Shown piece after piece: positions 59,406 to 64,000 of a stretch of 64,000 bases of DNA (its first letter is position 1; each line of letters begins with the position of its first letter). Both the position numbers and the translations under genes were made by a program. Below the pieces are notes generated by a model. It worked only from the letters and a program-made list of their open reading frames with translations. It made no database searches and was not told where the DNA came from. Source of the stretch: Polytrichum commune (taxonomy: Eukaryota > Streptophyta > Polytrichopsida > Polytrichales > Polytrichaceae); assembly GCA_950295325.1 (NCBI GenBank), contig OX485805.1, positions 32,225,501 to 32,289,500 on the forward strand, read 5' to 3'.

Positions 59406-60737
59406 GACTTCAAATACCAAATGATAAATAAATTCTCCTCCATTGATAATGCTAGTCACAAACAGAAGAAATACAACGAGCTTAGAAGGGAGATTTATTT
59501 AATAACAGCATCCGACTCCGTTTGGATGAAGTGGAAGAGTGTATTTGAGAAGCATGAGACGGGTGAGCTCATCGACCCGGACACAGGAATTTTCTTCAAC
59601 CAAACCACGCGCTTCAAACAAATGAAGCCTCTCGTGAGATAGTTCTTTAGAACTCTTCAAGGCCTTTCCGAGACGGAGATGGAGAAGGCGGCGGCGCACA
59701 TCCTGCATTTCACGCCCACGGCGAAAAGGTGCTGGGTGCACCCGAAGATTGTCTTCTTAAAGCCCAAATCCTTCGTCCCTTCATGCTACACCATGAAGGA
59801 ATGGACTGAGAATAGGAAAAAAAAGACAACTATAGTGCAGGAGCTGCATAAATTGGTGCCGGAGAGGAATATTGTCGTGGACGGCGAGGTTCATGTGGCT
59901 AACTGGAGAGCATTCAAAGCTGAATATAAGTTCACCAGTGCCTCCATGGCGGCTCTAATAAGGGAAGCGGGGGATGACTTCTTGCGGGCCAAGATGGTGA
60001 AGGGTGGGAAGAACCGGGCGCTTCCGGATCACACAGCGCGTGCGTTCTCGAACTTCATCAAAGAGAAGAAGATTGTCCAGTTTGAAGGGGACGCTTACTT
60101 CAACCTTGTCACCTTCGAGCCTTTGAAAATTCAGGGCTGGCCAGGTCAAGACGCCAGAATGGCGATAAGGACGAAAGCAGGGGGGCGTTTCCCATTCGGA
60201 ATGATAGATTTCAGGAACATTCCTGGAAGCTCATTTGAGGGTACGATGAGCACACTGTTTTACGACCCCTTCCTATCTAAGTTCGTCGATTATGCGAGTC
60301 CTAAGTTCAGGGAGGTTGATGTCTGGCTATGGATAGTCGAGGATAGGAGGGCGGAGCAGGTGTACGACCTTGTCCGGAAATTGCAGCCGGAGTATGCAGT
60401 CTCCAAGTCTCACTACATCGCCGCACCGGCGGAGGGGGCCTACACGTCGTTGAAGGACAAGAAGACCAAGGTCGTCAACGTCCTGTGTTTGTACTTCGTG
60501 TACAAAGCGGAGTTGTTGAAGGTGCCGAACCACCCTATATCCCGGATGGACAAGCTCTTCCAAGTTCCAGATGGGTTAGGTTCCAGCAAATGCCTATACG
60601 ACGAGGCCAAATACGCAAACTATCCTGCAGATGAGCTGCGGATGGAATTCTACATGCGGATGCTGAGGATGCTGACTAGGAGAGGGGACTGTATCTTCAA
60701 CGTGTTCGGGGGCTCGAAACCCCTCTATGCTGCCATG

Positions 60738-60855
60738 GTAAGTTACATTCTTTAGCTCTTGCGCAGTTTGGGTCGGTCGACCCAAACTAAATATTGTTTT
60801 TGGTCTTGTTTTTTGTCTTGCAAATTCTAATTTCTATATAACTTGGATTGTGTAG
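60738..60855 (+). repeat. Intron 3 of copy 2 with one palindrome
   Basis: 118 bp intron, ATG|GTAAGT...GTGTAG|ATG, with a single palindrome near 60766-60787 (centre GT) soon after the donor. Confidence 0.85.
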
Positions 60856-61970
60856 ATGTTGGGGTTGAACATCTACTCGTACATAGAGGATAGCGATCTG
60901 CAATTTTACAGGATGCAGAAATCGCTGGCAAAGAAGATGGATATCCTCGATTGGATCCCGGGAAGCTACGTGGACGAGGTTGTTGAGGGGGGTGAGAACC
61001 CTCTTGATAGGGCGAGGCGGATCAACCCGGAAGAAATTGCGATAAGGGCAACAACCCAATTACCCGAACCTCTAGTCGGGTTGCATCCGGGCAATCCGTC
61101 CCGTACAGGAGGTGGAGAGGTGGAAGAGGAGGAGGAAGAAGAAGAACACGGAGAGGAGGAAAAGGAGGGGGATGTGGAGGAAGGGGCAACGGGATTCACG
61201 CAAGAATCTGAAGCCCCTCAGAGGAAGAAGGCTATGCGTGTGGCAACCCCGCAGAGTAAGATGATGCCCGTCCTTACAGTGGACGATGCGAGGGACATGT
61301 ACTCCAGGGACGCGACTGCCACGTTCCGGGAGAGGAGGAAGTTAAAGGGAAAGAAGCTCTATGGCGATTACGCATTGGAGGAGACCATTGCCATTAGCAG
61401 CGAGGACGACGACGACATTGAGCTCGCCAAACGGCTCAGATCGGATCCCCCCTCCCCGACAGCGTTCACAGGCATGGCTAGGGTGAAACCCGAAGTCCTC
61501 ACTGTGGAGGAAGCCAACGAGAAGATGCGTAGAGACGAGGAGCAGCGCGTCCGCCTGCAAAGGGCTGCCGCAGAAGAACCCTCCGTGCGGAACGAGGTTG
61601 CAGAGCTGAGGGCTCTCCTCTTGGAACAAGAAAGACTAAGGGCGATGGCCCAACCTCCATCCAGCGCCGACTTGATATCGCAAGTCATACAAGGGATGTG
61701 GGCGCAAGGATTGGTGGTGGCTCCATCCAGCTCGTTTCCGCACTTGCCCCCCGGTTTCCCAGCGCAGAGCATCCCTCAGCACCCAGTGTCGCAAGGGTCA
61801 TTCAGCTTCCAGCACATGATGCGGCCGCCCCATGTTCCGTACACGCCGGTCCAACAAGTGGACGATCCCAACATCTGGCGCGTATCTGGAGCCTCCTCCC
61901 CGTTGGGCCCTCCACCACTACGACCCCCCATAGTGATGGCGCCCCCTCACCAGCCGGACGATCCCAGGAT

Positions 61971-62061
61971 GTTTGGGTCGACCGACCCAAACCCACCCTC
62001 GACTGTAGTGCCCCAAGGCGCCTCCCCCGATGTAGGACAGTTTGGGTCGCCCGACCCAAAC
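61971..62061 (+). repeat. Two palindromes inside coding exon 4
   Basis: 61971-61992 (centre AC) and 62040-62061 (centre CC) are in frame and encode FGSTDPNP and FGSPDPNP within a Pro-rich region. The arms are perfect. Confidence 0.9.
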
Positions 62062-62352
62062 CCCGGAGCAGCTCAGTCCTCCCTTGACGAACTTGCGTCT
62101 CAAAGAGACACAACCATGTTAGATGTTGAAGGCCTCCAAGGGCCTGGTGATACCTCTAATCCTAACCAAATCGATGAACCCATGCATGATGCATATGCGG
62201 AGATTGGTTTAGGACAAGGGCTTGATGCTCAACCTTTGCAGGACAAGGTCCCTGACGTAGGCGGAGAAGGCGGTGGCGAGAGAGGTGGGGCACCGGGGAC
62301 GGTGGAGGCATCCACATCGTCGAGACATGACCAGGGCGAGGTAACACACTGA

Positions 62353-62800
62353 GCCCTCCCAGTTTGGGTCGACCGACCCAAACCTCCTTGGTCATTGTCT
62401 TATTGGCGTGGTCTTGTCCCCCCTAGCTATGAGGAACTACACCCCCCCGACGCACCCAACAACGTGCTCCCCCCGCGATCCCCTTCGTCTCACCTCACTC
62501 GACTACGCTCAACCTTGGCGGCGCGCAACCAATTTTGTAGATGTACAATTAGGATAGTGTGAATGCCCTCGTTCACCGCGCCCCCCCCTCAAATTGTACA
62601 TAGAGATTTGTAACAATAAAATTATTATTTTTGGCGCCCATATGTTAGCATCCGTGTCCCAATGTATGTTGTTCCCCTTGTATGTTTTTGTTGCCACCAA
62701 TGGTCCAATTCTTCTTGTGTTTGCACAAAATTTCCGTTCTGCTTGAATTAAACATAGCATAACATAGTCCTCGCCGCCTTCTCTCGCTCGTCGCCGCAGG
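62353..62800 (+). other. 3' flank of the methyltransferase-like gene
   Basis: A further palindrome lies ten bases after the stop codon (62362-62383, centre AC). The rest of this stretch has no coding signal; a possible acceptor (CCGCAG, 62794-62799) begins the next gene. Confidence 0.55.
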
Positions 62801-63612
62801 GATCGGAGCATAGCGTCGTGGCTCCCCACCGGTCCTCCCCGAGGAGCGTGGAGGACAGCGCGGTGGTCCCCCCGATTTTGCCCTCCCCGTCTCCGCCGCC
62901 CAAGACACGGTTCCTGGTGCTAGACCTCAACGGGGTCCTCGTCCAGTGCGTGCACTGTCCCAAGGTCCCCACGGTGCCTTTCTGCAAGCCCGAGGACGGG
63001 AACTACGATGGTCCCCCCGCGTACATCAAAAGCAAGCTAGTGTACCTCCGCCCGTGGCTTCGGCGCTTCCTGTAGGTCGCCCTATCCAAATGGTGGGTGA
63101 TCGTGTGGAGCTCCATGAAGTCCGAGAACACCCAGGCCGTCGTGGAGTTCATCTTCAAGGGACTCCAACCCTCGTGCTTGGTCCTAGGACAGGATTCTTG
63201 TAAAACATTGTACACCCCCGAGGGCAGGGTTGTGAAAAAGCCCAACAACCCCGCCGTAAACCAATTTCTTAAGGTCTTGCAGCCAGTCGTATGGGACCAG
63301 CGTCCGACCATGGTCGGCTGTCCCTACGACGTTCGCCCCACCCGTGACAACACGTTGATGGTGGACGACAGCGCTTCCAAGAACATTTTGAACCCGACCT
63401 CGAACTTCATAGTTTGCCCCACGTGGACGGTCGAGAAGGTCCGAGACCGCTTTTTGTTAGACCTACTTAAGTACATTCAAACGCTCGTGGGGAGCGGACT
63501 ACCCGTGCCCCGGTTCCTTAGTTGTAATCCGATAGGCGAAAGATACATGGATCCGAAGGACTATATGTACAGAGAGTTGTACGCTCACGCGAAATATAAT
63601 AAACTCATTTGA
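62801..63612 (+). pseudogene. FCP1/NIF phosphatase-like gene with in-frame TAG
   Basis: The frame enters from a possible upstream exon (acceptor CCGCAG at about 62799). It shows LVLDLNGVLVQC, where the first catalytic Asp of DxD is kept and the second is Asn, then LRPWLRRFL. A TAG follows (63073-63075) and the same frame continues with WWVIVWSSMKSEN, TLMVDDSASKN and a C-terminal LLDLLKYIQTLVG, ending TGA at 63612. Order and spacing fit the NLI-interacting-factor-like HAD phosphatase domain as found in plants. Conservation on both sides of the stop points to a recent nonsense change. The gene is codon-rich in GC compared with its surroundings. A more diverged relative is at 23525-25478. Confidence 0.6.
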
Positions 63613-63731
63613 GATACTACATGGTGTGCCATTGTGTGTGATATAGTATGCCTCAATTGTATATCGATTTTCTCATGCTCCCCCCCTGCCCCCCTCCCCT
63701 TGGGTTTTGTTTGTTTTAATTTTCCCATCAG

Positions 63732-64000
63732 CGTTTGGAGCCCTCGATTGACATCGTCAGCGAATCAAACTTGGGGAGCTTCTTCTACGAGACCGTCTAC
63801 GATGCCGCGTCCACCATCGACTACTCCAAGGAGCCTATTGACGCCGGCGTCGTCGATAGCCCCCCACCCAAGCAAATCTTCCGGCCATCTCCGTCCTCGT
63901 CGCCGCTCAAGGGCATAAATCGCAAATGCGTCCGGACGTCCCCGTCTCGGCCCGGCGGCAGTAGTACACCTCAACGGCGGCTGCGGATGGACGCTCGGCC
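63732..64000 (+). CDS. Partial exon, unknown product (runs off window)
   Basis: After acceptor CCCATCAG (63731) the frame RLEPSIDIVSESNLGSFFYE...YSKEPIDAGVVDSPPP is open to the end of the window, with Ser/Pro/Arg-rich sequence. It may be a further exon of the FCP1-like gene or the start of another gene. I do not recognise it. Confidence 0.35.

Larger units (their letters stand above)
57730..62352 (+). pseudogene. ParB/DGQHR + class-beta methyltransferase-like protein, copy 2 (one in-frame TAG)
   Basis: Coding exons 57730-59055, 59406-60737 and 60856-62352, all introns phase 0; 1384 residues if read through. Exon 2 starts MAPKKRPGERWF. Its centre has FWLIDGQHSVEASKKI (D347-G-Q-H350), the signature of ParB/Srx-fold DGQHR proteins. 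Residues about 728-900 follow the order of class-beta amino-methyltransferases: YDPF (728-731) in place of DPPY, then a YPADELRMEF block, then RRGDCIFNVFGGSKPLYAAM (876-880 for FGGSK) in place of DPFxGSG, followed by LGLNIYSYIED. Both motifs are altered, so activity is doubtful. Exon 4 adds acidic runs, a coiled coil (about 61490-61640) and a Pro-rich tail. The TAG at 59640-59642 lies between sequences in the same frame. If it is an error or read through, the gene is intact. The unrecognised N-terminus could be DNA-binding. Confidence 0.5.
48979..64000. mobile_element. Module C: large element with divergent transposase-like and methyltransferase-like genes (right end not in window)
   Basis: The left end AACACTATATTCGTTAA at 48979 sits exactly where a gypsy integrase is broken, so it is a real insertion boundary. 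Inward: transposase-like gene C (minus), palindrome array, TATA promoter, AT-rich spacer with CCCTAAA tracts, methyltransferase-like gene (plus), FCP1-like gene (plus). No inverted copy of the terminus occurs before 64000, so the right end either lies outside or the rightmost genes belong to something else. The same divergent pair occurs, in inverted orientation, at about 1174-23521. Confidence 0.5.

Noticed and set aside
59640-63075. A variant genetic code with TAG as an amino acid
   Set aside because: The 2079-codon polyprotein and the three transposase-like genes have no internal TAG or TAA, and one gene ends in TAA. A reassigned code would use these codons commonly.

Overview
This is a repeat-dense nuclear window from a plant-type genome. 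The evidence is plant-style short GT-AG introns, CCCTAAA telomere-type repeats, and CACTA, hAT-like, Ty1/copia-like and Ty3/gypsy elements with plant-type termini. I cannot name the species; a large, transposon-rich land-plant genome (possibly a seedless lineage) is my best guess. I see no rRNA or confident tRNA gene, and no clear host housekeeping gene.

Most of the window is built from one unusual family of mobile-looking modules. Module one is a two-exon gene for a transposase-like protein of about 975-998 residues, resembling the DUF7869-type proteins. It is present three times with intact, splice-consistent reading frames: A (+, 19937-22991), B (-, 35148-32018) and C (-, 52579-49511). Each lies next to a shared terminal sequence beginning AACACTATATTCGTTAA (ends at 23521, 31616 and 48979). 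Module two is a four-exon gene with a ParB/DGQHR-like motif and a C-terminal region resembling a degenerate class-beta DNA methyltransferase. It is present twice: a broken copy (-, 3084 to about 1174) and a nearly complete copy (+, 57730-62352, one in-frame TAG). In both places the methyltransferase-like gene and the transposase-like gene are divergent, 5' to 5', around a roughly 2 kb AT-rich spacer carrying telomere-type repeats.

These genes are decorated with 20-22 bp perfect palindromes of the form TTTGGGTCG-NN-CGACCCAAA. The arms are constant and the central dinucleotide varies. They lie in the first intron of the transposase-like genes A and C, in every intron of the methyltransferase-like gene, in its last coding exon and just after its stop. 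The divergent copy B carries a different palindrome of the same design, TACGAACG-NN-CGTTCGTA, at the same place. This is the most interesting signal in the window.

Layout: 1-1173 end of an LTR-like insertion; 1174-5540 broken methyltransferase-like gene; 5541-7545 spacer; 7545-23521 transposase-like gene A, whose first intron is interrupted by a young, intact Ty3/gypsy element (8690-19722, 5-bp target duplication CCCAG); 23525-25928 an FCP1/NIF phosphatase-like gene with lost catalytic residues and a DUF8039-like fragment; 25929-31615 mostly non-coding with tandem repeats; 31616 to about 37760 copy B with a nested hAT-like G-rich element; 38466-39674 a second such element; 40300-41338 copia-like remnant; 41339-48978 a reverse-strand Ty3/gypsy element with an extra 3' ORF, itself hit by a solo LTR (TSD GGATC), a CACTA element (TSD TGA) and, at 48979, by module copy C. 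48979-64000 then runs through transposase-like gene C, spacer, methyltransferase-like gene and a second FCP1-like gene, and leaves the window without a visible right end.
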